Source of the DNA: Bacteroidales bacterium | Lineage (GTDB): Bacteria; Bacteroidota; Bacteroidia; Bacteroidales; F082 | NCBI GenBank assembly: GCA_015493525.1 | Contig: WGCY01000024.1 | Location: 1-60,736 of the forward strand | Length of the DNA stretch: 60,736 nt | Direction: 5' to 3' | Part shown: one piece after another, positions 1 through 8,597 of the stretch | Numbering within the stretch: the first letter of the stretch is position 1 | Layout of the letters: each line of letters starts with the position of its first letter | Position numbers and translations under genes: made by a program | The notes under the pieces: model-generated | Database searches by the model: none | Told to the model about the DNA's origin: nothing | What the model saw: the letters and a program-made list of their open reading frames with translations, nothing else

Positions 1-1675
1 GAAATATTTTGGATTCTATTTGTTTTTCAAGTAAACGGGTAATCTGCTGCATTAACTCTTCATTGATAGAATTTTGATAATTTGGCATGGCCTTCTTATT
101 CGTTTCATCAATGTCCTCTTCTTCGGTTTTATGTTTGTTTTTGCCAACAATGTCCAGACTTTGATAAACTAACTGTTTATAGGCTTGGTTCCTTTTTATA
201 TACAGAAAAACAATTATAATTAATGCCATAAATACAATACCACCTCCCAAAAGTAAATAGCGAAATTTAAGGTTCTTATCTATGATGGCAGCTTTCTGTA
301 TTTTGATTTCCTTGTCTTTTTTTTCGGTTTGGTATTTTATTTCAAATTCATCCAAAGCATACCTGTTTTTTTTATTTAATATTGAATCATGAACCTTAAT
401 CCACTTTTGCAGATATTCATTCGATTTCCTGTAATCCCCCCTGTCATTGTAGTAATCGCTTAATAAACTTAAACCATCCTGGGCATTATAAGAATAATCA
501 TCATTTGTTACTAAAAGTGCTATCTTTTTAATTGTTTTGGAAAGTTTTTTTTCTTTATGTTGACGGATAAATAGTTGGGCAAGTGAATTCAAAGACGAAA
601 TCTTCCCGTCTTTATTGTTCAGGCTGTCAAATAAGGAAACAGACCTGTTTATGTAATGTTCTGCCAACTTTAGGCTATCGGTAAACAGATATGCCATCCC
701 CGTATTATTAAACAGAATAGCCCTATCCATGAGATTGAAAATAGAGAGATTATCCAATGCAAGTAATAAGTATGGGAGGGCAAGTTTGTATTTACGTGAT
801 GCATTATAACTGGCACCTAAACAGGCATCGATATAGGTTCCCAATCTTTCAGTATAAACAGGTTTTTGAGATTTCAATAAGCCAAGACCGTCTTTAAAAT
901 AAGGAACAGATTTTTCGTTCATATCTGTTTCAGAGTAAATAGTACCAATATTTATCAGGTATGTAACTTTTAAAATATCATCATCCCTAATGTATTTCAA
1001 GGCTTTTCCATAGCTGGCAATTGCCTTGAAGTATATTTTGTTAAGGCGGTACAGATAGCCTTCACCGCCATAAAGGCTTGCGCGAAATTTATCATTAAAA
1101 TGCCTATATTCAGAAAGTTTATGAATATAATTGAACAACATACTATCGTTGGTTCCGGGTTTATGAAATACTGTAATGAATCCCATGAGACTTTGAGAAA
1201 ACTCCAGATAATTGCCTTTCTCAATAGTTAAATCAATGAAACGCTTATACGTATCTGGCCCTTTTACTGTATCCTTAAGAAACCCAATATTATACAGATA
1301 TATTTTATTGAGAAGACTATTATAAATATCTTTATTGGTTCCATATTTATTAGCAGCTTTAAGGCTTTTATCATAATACGTATTGGCCAAAGCATATTTT
1401 TTAAGATAACTGTAACCTCCCCCTATAATATTATAGGTTCGGGCTTTTGCTTTGTAAAAGTTAAATTGCTTTGCCAGAACCAAAGCTTCTTTTCCCAAAG
1501 TAATTGATTTAGCCGGATTTACAGTCCAATAGGCAATAGCAAGTTCATTTAATTGCAATATCTTTTCACTTCCTTTTGCCTGAGAAAGTTTTTGTTGCAG
1601 GCTGTCAATAATATTGTTCCGGGAGAACATTTGTAAAGAAAGTAATAAAAAACAGAATGTAAAGAGTCTTCTCAT
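1..1675 (-). CDS. TPR-repeat membrane sensor/regulator, C-terminus cut by window edge
   Basis: The reading frame is open from the ATG at 1675 to the left edge (558 codons seen, no stop). It begins with a signal peptide (MRRLFTFCFLLLSL), continues with about 440 residues of helical tetratricopeptide-like repeats rich in Tyr, Leu and Ala, and has one transmembrane helix near residues 468-490 (core LLLGGGIVFMALIIIVFLY). An acidic cytoplasmic linker ending in NEELMQQITRLLEKQ follows. In Bacteroidota this layout (signal peptide, TPRs, TM, then a linker of this type) normally leads into an AraC-type HTH domain. That domain would lie outside the window, so the DNA-binding role is inferred. The gene is AT-rich compared with its neighbours. 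A kinase or LuxR-type output domain is the main alternative. Confidence 0.8.
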   Translation of the reverse strand, partial: MRRLFTFCFLLLSLQMFSRNNIIDSLQQKLSQAKGSEKILQLNELAIAYWTVNPAKSITLGKEALVLAKQFNFYKAKARTYNIIGGGYSYLKKYALANTYYDKSLKAANKYGTNKDIYNSLLNKIYLYNIGFLKDTVKGPDTYKRFIDLTIEKGNYLEFSQSLMGFITVFHKPGTNDSMLFNYIHKLSEYRHFNDKFRASLYGGEGYLYRLNKIYFKAIASYGKALKYIRDDDILKVTYLINIGTIYSETDMNEKSVPYFKDGLGLLKSQKPVYTERLGTYIDACLGASYNASRKYKLALPYLLLALDNLSIFNLMDRAILFNNTGMAYLFTDSLKLAEHYINRSVSLFDSLNNKDGKISSLNSLAQLFIRQHKEKKLSKTIKKIALLVTNDDYSYNAQDGLSLLSDYYNDRGDYRKSNEYLQKWIKVHDSILNKKNRYALDEFEIKYQTEKKDKEIKIQKAAIIDKNLKFRYLLLGGGIVFMALIIIVFLYIKRNQAYKQLVYQSLDIVGKNKHKTEEEDIDETNKKAMPNYQNSINEELMQQITRLLEKQIESKIF

Positions 1676-1914
1676 GTTGTTATTTTTTTAAATTACAGGT
1701 CTTATTGAATGACAATTTTTTATTCCTATGACATAATAAATTGATATTTAAGTTATTATATTTATAGTCGGGTAATGACTTGTTCTTGTTCCTATTACTT
1801 AATAATCTGACATTCGGTATCTCAGATAAGTTTTTAACGACAAAAACACCTAAAACATGAACACCAGTTGTGAGAGTAAAAATAGTATTTTAAATGACAC
1901 GTTTGTCAAAATTT

Positions 1915-2022
1915 TTAGTTTTTACTATTGATACCTTCTTCCATTGCATTGGTTTCGCCATTTAAAAAGTAGTTCAGTATTTCCTGTTCTTTGGTCTCCA
2001 CAAGGATTTTAAAGTTGAGTAT
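1915..2022 (-). pseudogene. Possible ISL3-type transposase C-terminal remnant
   Basis: The minus strand carries a 35-codon frame with stops on both sides. Part of it reads NYFLNGETNAMEEGINSK. This resembles the segment around the last catalytic Glu of ISL3-family (DDE) transposases, where TNA..EG.NSKIK is typical. The usual continuation is missing because a stop follows directly, so this could only be a decayed scrap. The match is short and made by eye. Confidence 0.35.
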
Positions 2023-2084
2023 TTAATCAATTCCGGCATATAGTGTGTCTTCATGCCATTGGTGGCAGCCTTTCTTTTAATCAA

Positions 2085-2135
2085 GGGGATTTCAAATCCC
2101 CCATCCCTAAACATTCGGATTGCAAATCCGAATGA
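2085..2135. repeat. Paired intergenic palindromes, copy A
   Basis: A perfect 17-base palindrome (2085-2101, arms GGGGATTT/AAATCCCC) is followed after 11 bases by a second one at 2113-2133, with arms ATTCGGA and TCCGAAT around the core TTGCAAA. The second palindrome recurs identically at 52749-52769 and, split by an insertion, at 47280-47321. In each case a GGATT...AATCC palindrome lies just upstream. It looks like a REP-like structural repeat family. Confidence 0.8.
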
Positions 2136-2165
2136 GCCAAAGAGCCAAATTCATCTTGTAATAAC

Positions 2166-2173
2166 TACCTTTG
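2166..2173 (+). promoter_or_regulatory. -7 box of pdxJ promoter
   Basis: TACCTTTG matches the Bacteroidota sigma-A -7 consensus TAnnTTTG. It lies 26 bases before the chosen pdxJ ATG. The in-frame ATG further upstream (2053) would precede the promoter, which supports the shorter start. Confidence 0.6.
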
Positions 2174-2199
2174 CAAAAATTATTCTAAACGATGAAAAG

Positions 2200-2922
2200 A
2201 TGATTCGATTAAGCGTAAACATCAATAAAATAGCCACGTTGCGCAATGCCCGCGGTGGCAACCTTCCCGATGTGCAACAAGTAGCAGTTGACTGCCAACG
2301 TTTTGGTGCACAGGGCATCACCATACACCCCCGCCCGGATGAACGGCATATCCGTTACAAAGATGTGGAATTGTTGCGGCCATTGGTTACCACCGAATTT
2401 AATATCGAAGGCAACCCCATCCCAAAATTTATCGACCTGGTTTTGAAATACAAACCCGACCAGGTAACGCTGGTGCCGGACGACCCCGGCCAACTCACCT
2501 CCGACCACGGCTGGGACACCAAAAAGCACAAAAATTTCCTCACCGATGTCATTGGCCGTTTTAAGGAAGCCGGCATCCGCACCTCCATTTTTGTAGACCC
2601 CGATGTGGAAATGATGGAACATGCGGTGGCCACCGGTACCGATCGCGTGGAACTGTACACCGAAGGTTATGCCGCCGGTTTTAAAACCGACCCCGAAAAA
2701 ACCATCCGTCCGTTTGTGGAAGCGGCCGAAAAAGCCCGCGCAGTGGGACTGGAACTCAATGCCGGCCACGACCTGAACCTGGAAAACCTGCACTTTTTCG
2801 CGCAAAATATTCCCTGGGCCAAAGAAGTCAGTATTGGGCACGCCCTTATAGCCGACGCGCTCTATTTTGGGCTGCAAAATACCATTCAACTTTATCTTCG
2901 TGCGTTACGTGTCGATGGATAA
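2200..2922 (+). CDS. pdxJ: Pyridoxine 5'-phosphate synthase
   Basis: PdxJ condenses 3-amino-2-oxopropyl phosphate with 1-deoxyxylulose 5-phosphate to give pyridoxine 5'-phosphate, the last ring-closing step of the DXP-dependent vitamin B6 pathway. The 240-residue product has the family length and starts in the typical way (RLSVNINKIATLRNARGGN). Other family features are HPRPDERHI, a FNIEGNP segment, LVPDDPGQLTSDHGWD, and the C-terminal ELNAGHDLNLEN and EVSIGHALIADAL segments that hold the phosphate and catalytic His residues. An open frame extends upstream to 2053, but it starts before the promoter box and its extra 49 residues are low-complexity, so I start at the ATG at 2200. The gene stands alone. 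Confidence 0.95.
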   Translation: MIRLSVNINKIATLRNARGGNLPDVQQVAVDCQRFGAQGITIHPRPDERHIRYKDVELLRPLVTTEFNIEGNPIPKFIDLVLKYKPDQVTLVPDDPGQLTSDHGWDTKKHKNFLTDVIGRFKEAGIRTSIFVDPDVEMMEHAVATGTDRVELYTEGYAAGFKTDPEKTIRPFVEAAEKARAVGLELNAGHDLNLENLHFFAQNIPWAKEVSIGHALIADALYFGLQNTIQLYLRALRVDG

Positions 2923-3059
2923 AACTTTGCTTTCATCCCTTCTCCTTTTACTTTATCAATGTTAATTGTTGAGGAGCGGGGCATGCTCAACCTTTCAAAG
3001 TCGGACAGGAATTGAAAAGTTGGGCAAAACAAGAAGACTGTTTCATTTTCAACGCCACC

Positions 3060-3083
3060 TTTCAGGTCCTGGATGACCTGAAA
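3060..3083. repeat. Dispersed hairpin, copy 1
   Basis: Arms TTTCAGGTC and GACCTGAAA flank a six-base loop CTGGAT. The same hairpin, with one loop change and longer arms, occurs at 47353-47384. No T-run follows it, so it does not look like a simple terminator. Confidence 0.75.
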
Positions 3084-3135
3084 GGAGAGCCACCACCTGC
3101 CGAGATTTATCTGCCCGACCAGCCTGGGGAAATAC

Positions 3136-3156
3136 CTCCGCGTTGCAAACGCGGAG
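3136..3156. repeat. Palindrome with TTGCAAA core and different arms
   Basis: The arms CTCCGCG and CGCGGAG flank TTGCAAA. The core is the same as in the 2113 and 52749 palindromes, but the arm sequence is entirely different and still pairs perfectly. This suggests that the structure, not the arm sequence, is what is kept. Confidence 0.65.
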
Positions 3157-3436
3157 GAGTTGGTTGGTTGGAGGTGTCCCGCAACAGCCAGGACTGCCAC
3201 CTCCATAGTTCGCCAGGGGCAGGACAGCTCAAATCATAGCCTGTGAATTTATTCGCAGGCGCGGGAAAAAACAAAAATTCGTGCAATTTGTATAATTCGT
3301 TGGTAAAAAAACCCTTGGTGAAACTTTGTGAATATCCTTGGTGGGACTTGGTGGTTTTCCGTTTCCGGGAACCTTTTCTCCCTGCCATTTTGCCAGCGGC
3401 ATAATCTTTGTTTAAGAGGCTGCAAAAAAGCAAACT

Positions 3437-3733
3437 ATGAGCAAATTCAATGATATTATTCAAGGAGATAAACCGGTATTGATAGACTTTTCGGCCGAGT
3501 GGTGCCAGCCGTGCCGGATGATGCCGCCCATTTTGAAACAGGTAAAACAGCAGTTGGGCGACCGTATCCGGATTTTGAAGGTGGATGTGGACAAAAACCC
3601 GGCCATTGCCCGGAAATACATGATCCAAAATGTGCCCACACTGATGGTCTTTAAAAATGGAGAGGTGAAATTTCGTCAGACGGGCGTTATCCAGGCACAG
3701 CAAATTATTGGGATTGTGCAACAGTTTCTGTAA
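3437..3733 (+). CDS. trxA: Thioredoxin
   Basis: This is a 98-residue single-domain thioredoxin that reduces protein disulfides in the cytoplasm. The redox motif is WCQPC (Cys23 and Cys26), slightly different from the common WCGPC. It is followed by the expected VDVDKNPAIARKYMIQNVPTLMVFKNGE with the cis-Pro loop. There is no signal peptide, so it should be cytoplasmic. It stands alone after a repeat-rich gap. An imperfect -7 box (taatctttg, 3402-3410, one base too long) lies just upstream. Bacteroidota usually have several thioredoxins, so this may not be the main one. Confidence 0.92.
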   Translation: MSKFNDIIQGDKPVLIDFSAEWCQPCRMMPPILKQVKQQLGDRIRILKVDVDKNPAIARKYMIQNVPTLMVFKNGEVKFRQTGVIQAQQIIGIVQQFL

Positions 3734-3795
3734 TTTTGCCGTTTTATTACGTTTAATTCTGAGAGGCATTAAGGCAGGAAAAAGCGCAAGTGCCT

Positions 3796-3850
3796 CGTGA
3801 GAATCTAACGAATGAAACGAATAAGACTCTCACGCCTCGCCACTGGCGAG
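3796..3850. repeat. Two adjacent hairpins between thioredoxin and trmO
   Basis: The first hairpin pairs 3796-3806 with 3824-3834 (11 bases, one mismatch) around an AT-rich loop holding two copies of the motif acgaat. The second pairs CTCGCC (3836-3841) with GGCGAG (3845-3850). Neither is followed by a T-run on the plus strand. They may end thioredoxin transcripts weakly or be further repeat elements. Confidence 0.5.
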
Positions 3851-3883
3851 ACTCAGAGATGAACGAATGAATAAGAGAAGTCA

Positions 3884-4360
3884 ATGAAAAACAAAATAGC
3901 GTTTTCCCCTGTTGGGACCATCCACACCCCTTTTGACGGTAAAGAAAAAATCCCGCGCCAGGGACGTTTTGGAGAAAATAATGACGGTGTGGTAGAAATC
4001 TTTCCCGAATTTACCGAAGGCCTCAACGGGCTGGAAAGTTTCAGCCACATCTACCTGATTTTTCATTTTCACCAGTCCAACGGGTACATGCTCACCCAGA
4101 TTACCCCGCGTCATCATCAGGTAAAAGGTGTCTTTGCCATTCGCAGTCCGCGGCGGCCCAACGGCATTGGCATGACCATTGTCCGGCTAAAAAAGATTGA
4201 AGGTAATAAAATCTATTTCTCCGGTGCCGATATGATTGATGGGACACCATTGCTGGACATCAAACCTTATACCACCGATATCGACAGTTATCCTGAAGCT
4301 GACAACGGATGGCTGAAGACGTTGCCACAACAACAAAATGACCAAAACATCCCGAAATAA
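3884..4360 (+). CDS. trmO: tRNA (N6-threonylcarbamoyladenosine37-N6)-methyltransferase
   Basis: TrmO (formerly TsaA/YaeB) uses S-adenosylmethionine to methylate the N6 of t6A at position 37 of certain tRNAs. The family is a small beta-barrel of about 155-235 residues; this one is 158. The key segments are visible: FSPVGTIHTPF at the N-terminus, RSPRRPNGIGMTIVRL in the middle (the family's SAM-binding core) and DMIDGTPLLDIKPYTTDID near the C-terminus. The C-terminal extension of the E. coli protein is absent, as is common. It sits 150 bases after the thioredoxin gene and converges on GAPDH. Confidence 0.9.
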   Translation: MKNKIAFSPVGTIHTPFDGKEKIPRQGRFGENNDGVVEIFPEFTEGLNGLESFSHIYLIFHFHQSNGYMLTQITPRHHQVKGVFAIRSPRRPNGIGMTIVRLKKIEGNKIYFSGADMIDGTPLLDIKPYTTDIDSYPEADNGWLKTLPQQQNDQNIPK

Positions 4361-4419
4361 CGCTTGTAATTTCCAATTTTAAGCACCGCACACTTCAAGA
4401 TAACACTTTCAGAATCAGG

Positions 4420-5883
4420 CTAGTAGTACATTGGCCGTAAAACACCGCCAATCATCTTGGCCACACGGATTACCTGGATAGCGTAACCAAATTCGTTGTC
4501 ATACCATACGTATATAACGATACTTTTTTTATCCTTTGATATCTTGGTTGCAGGGCTGTCGAAAATGGAAGTTGCCGTTTCTCCCACAAAGTCAGAGGAA
4601 ACGGCATCGTTGGAGGTGGAATATTTGATTTGACGTACCAGATTGCCTTCCAGTGAAGCTTTACGCATAAGCTCGTTCACCTCCTCAACCGATGTCTCCC
4701 GTTTTAGTGTGAGCGACATAATCACGAGTGAAACATTGGGTGTGGGCACCCGGATGGCATTTCCGGTCAGTTTACCTGCAAGGCTGGGAACAGCTTTGGT
4801 TACCGCTTGTGCAGCCCCAGTTTCGGTAATGACCATGTTGATGGGTGCTGAACGCCCCCGGCGATATTTTTTATGGTAGTTATCCAAAAGGTTCTGGTCG
4901 TTGGTGTAGGAGTGCACCGTCTCGAGGTGCCCTTTTTCGATGCCAAAAGTTTTTTCAATCAGATACAAAACCGGACTGGAAGCGTTGGTAGTACACGATG
5001 CGGCAGAAAATATGCGTTCGGTTTTTACTTCTACGCCTTTGTCATTTACGCCATAGACAATGTTGGGAATATCGCCTTTCCCGGGTGCGGTGAGCAGCAC
5101 TTTGTCCACGCCTTTGGCTTTCAGATGACGGCTAAGGCCTGCCCTATCGCGAAAAACGCCGGTGTTATCAATCAAAATCGCATTGTTGATGCCATATTCC
5201 GTATAGTCGATGTCCTCCGGATTTTGTGCAGCGAGCATCAGCACTTTATGGCCATTGATGTAAATAGTTTTTTCCTCCAGGTTCTCAATAGCTACCCCCC
5301 TGAAAGGGCCGTGAACAGAATCGTGGCGAAAAAGGGAAGCCCTTTTAATTATGTGTATGTCATCATTTCCGCGCGTAACAATGGCCCGTACCCGCAGCTG
5401 GCTCCCGTTGCCCTGAATGATAAGCTGACGGGCCAAAAGCCGGCCTATACGCCCAAAGCCATACAGGATAACATCGCGTGGCTTGAAAGTCCTGATATTG
5501 GATGACTTCAGGTGTTTCAGTTTAATGTTAATAAAGTCGTCTTCATCAAGAAAATTCTTCCGTTCTTCAATCCATTCGCGGTTAAGCCGGCCAATATCAA
5601 TACGCGACTGGCCAATATCCGAATGTAAAATGGCTTTGGCCAGTTTCAGCGAATCTTTAATGTGCAGGGGCCGGTCAATAATATTCTCGGCATAAGAATG
5701 CTTGTACAGGATGACACTGGCACTACGGTCGATCAGCTGGTCGCGAAAGAGGGCCAGCTCGATTGACTTGTCATAAAAAAGTTTGTAAACAACACTGATA
5801 AATTCATTGGCCAGTTTTTCCTGATACGACCAATCGTCCAGGGACTTTTCATAGTTCCCGTTCATGTTTTTTTGGGGGGTCAT
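4420..5883 (-). CDS. gap: Glyceraldehyde-3-phosphate dehydrogenase, long form
   Basis: It oxidises glyceraldehyde 3-phosphate to 1,3-bisphosphoglycerate in glycolysis. The Rossmann motif YGFGRIGR is at residues 141-148, the catalytic Cys is Cys297 in SAASCTTNA, and the C-terminal WYDNEFGYAIQVIR is intact. Classical GAPDH is about 335 residues; this protein has 487. The extra roughly 135 residues are at the N-terminus (charged, helical, no signal peptide). I know this long form from Bacteroidota, but I do not know the role of the extension. The start ATG at 5883 lies about 50 bases after a consensus promoter box. Its 3' end converges with trmO. Confidence 0.93.
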   Translation of the reverse strand: MTPQKNMNGNYEKSLDDWSYQEKLANEFISVVYKLFYDKSIELALFRDQLIDRSASVILYKHSYAENIIDRPLHIKDSLKLAKAILHSDIGQSRIDIGRLNREWIEERKNFLDEDDFINIKLKHLKSSNIRTFKPRDVILYGFGRIGRLLARQLIIQGNGSQLRVRAIVTRGNDDIHIIKRASLFRHDSVHGPFRGVAIENLEEKTIYINGHKVLMLAAQNPEDIDYTEYGINNAILIDNTGVFRDRAGLSRHLKAKGVDKVLLTAPGKGDIPNIVYGVNDKGVEVKTERIFSAASCTTNASSPVLYLIEKTFGIEKGHLETVHSYTNDQNLLDNYHKKYRRGRSAPINMVITETGAAQAVTKAVPSLAGKLTGNAIRVPTPNVSLVIMSLTLKRETSVEEVNELMRKASLEGNLVRQIKYSTSNDAVSSDFVGETATSIFDSPATKISKDKKSIVIYVWYDNEFGYAIQVIRVAKMIGGVLRPMYY

Positions 5884-5936
5884 TGTCCATTGATTTTTAA
5901 AAGGTGAGTATTCAATTAAAGAGATAAACTGTCGGA

Positions 5937-5944
5937 CAAATATA
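5937..5944 (-). promoter_or_regulatory. -7 box of GAPDH promoter
   Basis: The minus strand reads TATATTTG, a perfect match to TAnnTTTG, 54 bases before the GAPDH ATG. It abuts the U-tract of the rpoD terminator. Confidence 0.7.
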
Positions 5945-5983
5945 AAAAAAAGAGGAAAGTCCGGGTTATGGATTTTCCTCTTT
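5944..5983 (-). terminator. rpoD terminator
   Basis: Read on the minus strand, AAAGAGGAAA pairs with TTTCCTCTTT (plus-strand arms 5949-5958 and 5974-5983) and a run of T follows. It lies 26 bases after the rpoD stop. Confidence 0.8.
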
Positions 5984-6008
5984 AGAAATCTTAAAAATAA
6001 AAATATGT

Positions 6009-6875
6009 TTACTGGCCGAGATAGGCTTTCAGCAACCGGCTGCGTGAAGTATGCCGCAGGCGGCGAATGGCTTTTTCTTTAATCTGCCGCACCCGCTCAC
6101 GTGTCAGGTCAAATTTGGCCCCGATTTCTTCCAGTGTGAGGCCGTGGTTTTTTCCAATCCCGTAATAGAGGTTGATGACATCCCGCTCTTTTTCGCTCAA
6201 AGTAGAAAGCGAACGTTGAATTTCATGCCGTAGCGATTGCTGCATAAGTTCTTCATCGGTACCTTTGGAATCGGAAGGTGCCATCATGTCTATCAGTTTG
6301 GTGTCTTCGTCAGGGATAATGGGGGCATCCATGGAAACAGACCGTGTGGAGATTTTCATGGCAGTATCGATTTTTTGTTCCGAAACATCCATCTCTTTTG
6401 CAATCTCCCGTGCAGAAGGCCGACGTTCAAACTTTTGTTCCAGCTGTGTGCTCACTTTTCTGATTTTATTCAGGGAGCCTACCTGGTTCAGCGGCAGCCT
6501 TACAATCCTTGACTGTTCGGCCAACGCCTGTAAAATGGACTGGCGAATCCACCATACGGCATACGAAATGAATTTGAAACCGCGGGTTTCGTCAAACCGG
6601 CGTGCTGCCTTAATCAGCCCCACATTTCCTTCATTAATCAAATCAGGAAGGCTAAGGCCCTGGTTTTGATATTGTTTGGCCACAGAAACAACAAAACGGA
6701 GATTGGCTTTGGTTAGTTTCTCCAGTGCTTCATTGTCCCCTGCTTTTATCCGGCGCGCAAGCTGCACTTCTTCATCTGCTGTAATAAGTTCCTCCCGCCC
6801 TATCTCCTGCAGGTATTTGTCGAGAGAAGCAGTGTTTCTGTTAGTGATCGACTTAACTATTTTTAGCTGTCTCAT
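6009..6875 (-). CDS. rpoD: RNA polymerase primary sigma factor
   Basis: This 288-residue sigma-70 has the size of the Bacteroidota primary sigma, which lacks region 1.1 and the large non-conserved insert of E. coli RpoD. Region 1.2 ([20 protein letters not shown]), region 2 ([15 protein letters not shown], then [20 protein letters not shown] and [14 protein letters not shown]), region 3 ([13 protein letters not shown]) and region 4 with its HTH ([30 protein letters not shown]) can be read in order. It should direct transcription from the TAnnTTTG promoters seen throughout this window. It is a single-gene unit with its own terminator. Confidence 0.96.
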   Translation of the reverse strand: MRQLKIVKSITNRNTASLDKYLQEIGREELITADEEVQLARRIKAGDNEALEKLTKANLRFVVSVAKQYQNQGLSLPDLINEGNVGLIKAARRFDETRGFKFISYAVWWIRQSILQALAEQSRIVRLPLNQVGSLNKIRKVSTQLEQKFERRPSAREIAKEMDVSEQKIDTAMKISTRSVSMDAPIIPDEDTKLIDMMAPSDSKGTDEELMQQSLRHEIQRSLSTLSEKERDVINLYYGIGKNHGLTLEEIGAKFDLTRERVRQIKEKAIRRLRHTSRSRLLKAYLGQ

Positions 6876-6964
6876 AATAATTTAGTTCGTTTTAGTTTTT
6901 AATTTACGTGATTACTTGTGAAAAGTTTCGCAATTTATTTAAAAAAATTCTAAACTACACCCTT

Positions 6965-8413
6965 TTACGGCACAAATTCAAAAGATATTCTCATACCATT
7001 GGGATATATTCCACTTACTTTCACCGTATTGCCCTTACTCTCCGAGAGGGCTTCATCAATTTGCCTGCGGCTGTTTACCTCCTGGTCGTTCACTTCTGTG
7101 ATAATAAACCCTTCCGCAATGCCGCCCCTTTGCAAGATACCCTCTTTCACACTGACAACTTTTAAACCATGGTCAATGTTCAGGTTTGCCAGGTCATTTT
7201 CAGAAGCTGTTTTCAGCATAGCCCCGAGGCTGCTGTTGAAAAAAGCTTTTTGGGCTTTCATAAGGCTGGTGGTACCGTTTCTGTTTTGCAGTAATACGGA
7301 AACCATTTTTTCTTTATCGTTTCGGACCAGATTGACCTGTATTTTGTCGCCGGGACTGTACTGCCCGATAATGCCCATTAATTCTGAAACATTTTTTACG
7401 GGATGGCTGTTGATATCGGTGATAATATCTCCTTTTTTCACACCGGCTTTATCCGCACCACTGCCATCGACTACCATGGCCACATAAACGCCATTCAGGT
7501 TATGTAAATTCATTTTCTTTGCAAAATCAGCATCAATATCCCTGATTTGAACGCCAAGGTAAGCCCGCTGAATCTGCCCGTAATTCATAAGGTCGTTCAC
7601 CACCTTGCGCACCAGGTTAACAGGAATGGCAAACGAATACCCTTCGTAAGCACCTGTTTGTGAGGCAATAGCTGCATTTATCCCGATAAGCTGACCGGCA
7701 GTATTTACCAGTGCACCACCGCTGTTACCGGGATTTACGGCCGCATCGGTCTGGATAAAAGACTCAATAGCAGATTTTCCCCCGAGGATATGGATATCGC
7801 GTGCTTTTGCACTGATAATTCCGGCTGTTACCGTAGAGGTAAGATTGAACGGATTCCCCACGGCAAGTACCCACTGGCCCACTTTCAGGTTATCGGAATT
7901 TCCATAAGTCAGATAAGGCAGGTCTTTGGCATCCACCTTGATCAATGCCAAATCCGTTGAAGGCGAGGTGCCGATAATTTTGGCTTCCATCTCCTTTTTG
8001 TTGTTGAAGGTAACGGTTATTTTGTTGGCCCCGGCCACCACATGGTTGTTGGTTACGATGTATCCGTTGGGAGAGATGACGACCCCCGAGCCAAAAGCAA
8101 TAAGTTCCTGCTGTGGTTGCCCGTAAAGGTAGCCACGCAACGAGCCGAAAAAGTTGTCGTAATAACGCGGTTTAACGCCAATCACCGTCTTGATGTGCAC
8201 AACGGCATTAACGGTTTTTGCTGCAGCTGTCGTAAAATCTGTATTCTGGGGCAATCTGTAGTCTGCCTGAACGACCGGCATTTTTTGAATATGATTTACT
8301 ATTACCGATTTTGTCCTGACCGGATAACGGTCTTTCGCAACAAAGAAAGCAACCGCCAAAACAAATAATGTTCCGGCCACTGCCCCTGCGAAACTTTTCA
8401 CGATTGTTTTCAT
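6965..8413 (-). CDS. Periplasmic HtrA/Deg serine protease with two PDZ domains
   Basis: This is a trypsin-like, ATP-independent protease/chaperone for misfolded envelope proteins. The catalytic triad is His124 (TNNHVVAGAN), Asp154 (PSTDLALIKV) and Ser231 (NPGNSGGAL). A signal or anchor helix lies at residues 7-26. Two PDZ domains follow: one from about residue 285 (YLGVQIRDID) and one from about residue 400 to the end, where the usual GSRRQID-like loop reads NSRRQIDEALSE. Length 482 matches DegP/DegQ. The regulatory LA loop contains YYDNFFGSLRG. The gene lies 89 bases upstream of rpoD on the same strand, but no shared promoter is evident. Confidence 0.93.
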   Translation of the reverse strand: MKTIVKSFAGAVAGTLFVLAVAFFVAKDRYPVRTKSVIVNHIQKMPVVQADYRLPQNTDFTTAAAKTVNAVVHIKTVIGVKPRYYDNFFGSLRGYLYGQPQQELIAFGSGVVISPNGYIVTNNHVVAGANKITVTFNNKKEMEAKIIGTSPSTDLALIKVDAKDLPYLTYGNSDNLKVGQWVLAVGNPFNLTSTVTAGIISAKARDIHILGGKSAIESFIQTDAAVNPGNSGGALVNTAGQLIGINAAIASQTGAYEGYSFAIPVNLVRKVVNDLMNYGQIQRAYLGVQIRDIDADFAKKMNLHNLNGVYVAMVVDGSGADKAGVKKGDIITDINSHPVKNVSELMGIIGQYSPGDKIQVNLVRNDKEKMVSVLLQNRNGTTSLMKAQKAFFNSSLGAMLKTASENDLANLNIDHGLKVVSVKEGILQRGGIAEGFIITEVNDQEVNSRRQIDEALSESKGNTVKVSGIYPNGMRISFEFVP

Positions 8414-8597
8414 TTGTATTTGTATTTGTTATCAATGCATCTGTTATCTTTGTCTGGTTTTTTAAGATAAAACGCCCACACAGGGATTTCATTTCCCGGG
8501 AGATGTTAATCTTTGTTAATCAGGCAAATTCATAAAAAATATACCCGCAAAAACCTCTCCAAAACGAGGTACCTGACTTGATTTTTAACAATTATTA

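Larger units (their letters stand above)
1676..2199. other. Intergenic region with IS scrap, paired palindromes and a promoter
   Basis: This 524-base gap separates the TPR regulator from pdxJ. Its left half (to about 1910) is AT-rich and I see no gene in it. Its right half holds a short degenerate transposase-like frame (1915-2022), two palindromes (2085-2135) and the pdxJ promoter box. Confidence 0.6.
2923..3436. other. Repeat-rich intergenic region
   Basis: This 514-base gap between pdxJ and the thioredoxin gene contains no credible gene. It holds a hairpin shared with 47353-47384 (3060-3083), a palindrome with a TTGCAAA core (3136-3156), and a degenerate cttggtg/ctttgtg repeat tract (about 3300-3360) that resembles tracts at 47390-47440, 51900-51950 and 52795-52835. 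The short frames here code for the repeats themselves. Confidence 0.65.

Noticed and set aside
2085-2135. Riboswitch or CRISPR-like array in repeat-rich gaps
   Set aside because: The repeats are self-complementary, not regularly spaced with unique spacers, and no conserved aptamer pattern is visible; no cas genes are in the window.
2209-2889. 226-codon open frame antisense to pdxJ
   Set aside because: It lies wholly within the clear pdxJ gene on the other strand and its translation has no domain features; it is a by-product of codon use.
3012-3239. 75-codon frame in the pdxJ-thioredoxin gap
   Set aside because: It encodes the repeats themselves and has no ribosome-binding or promoter support.
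3107-3769. 220-codon minus-strand frame across thioredoxin and the upstream gap
   Set aside because: It is antisense to thioredoxin and passes through palindromes; its protein is low in recognisable structure.
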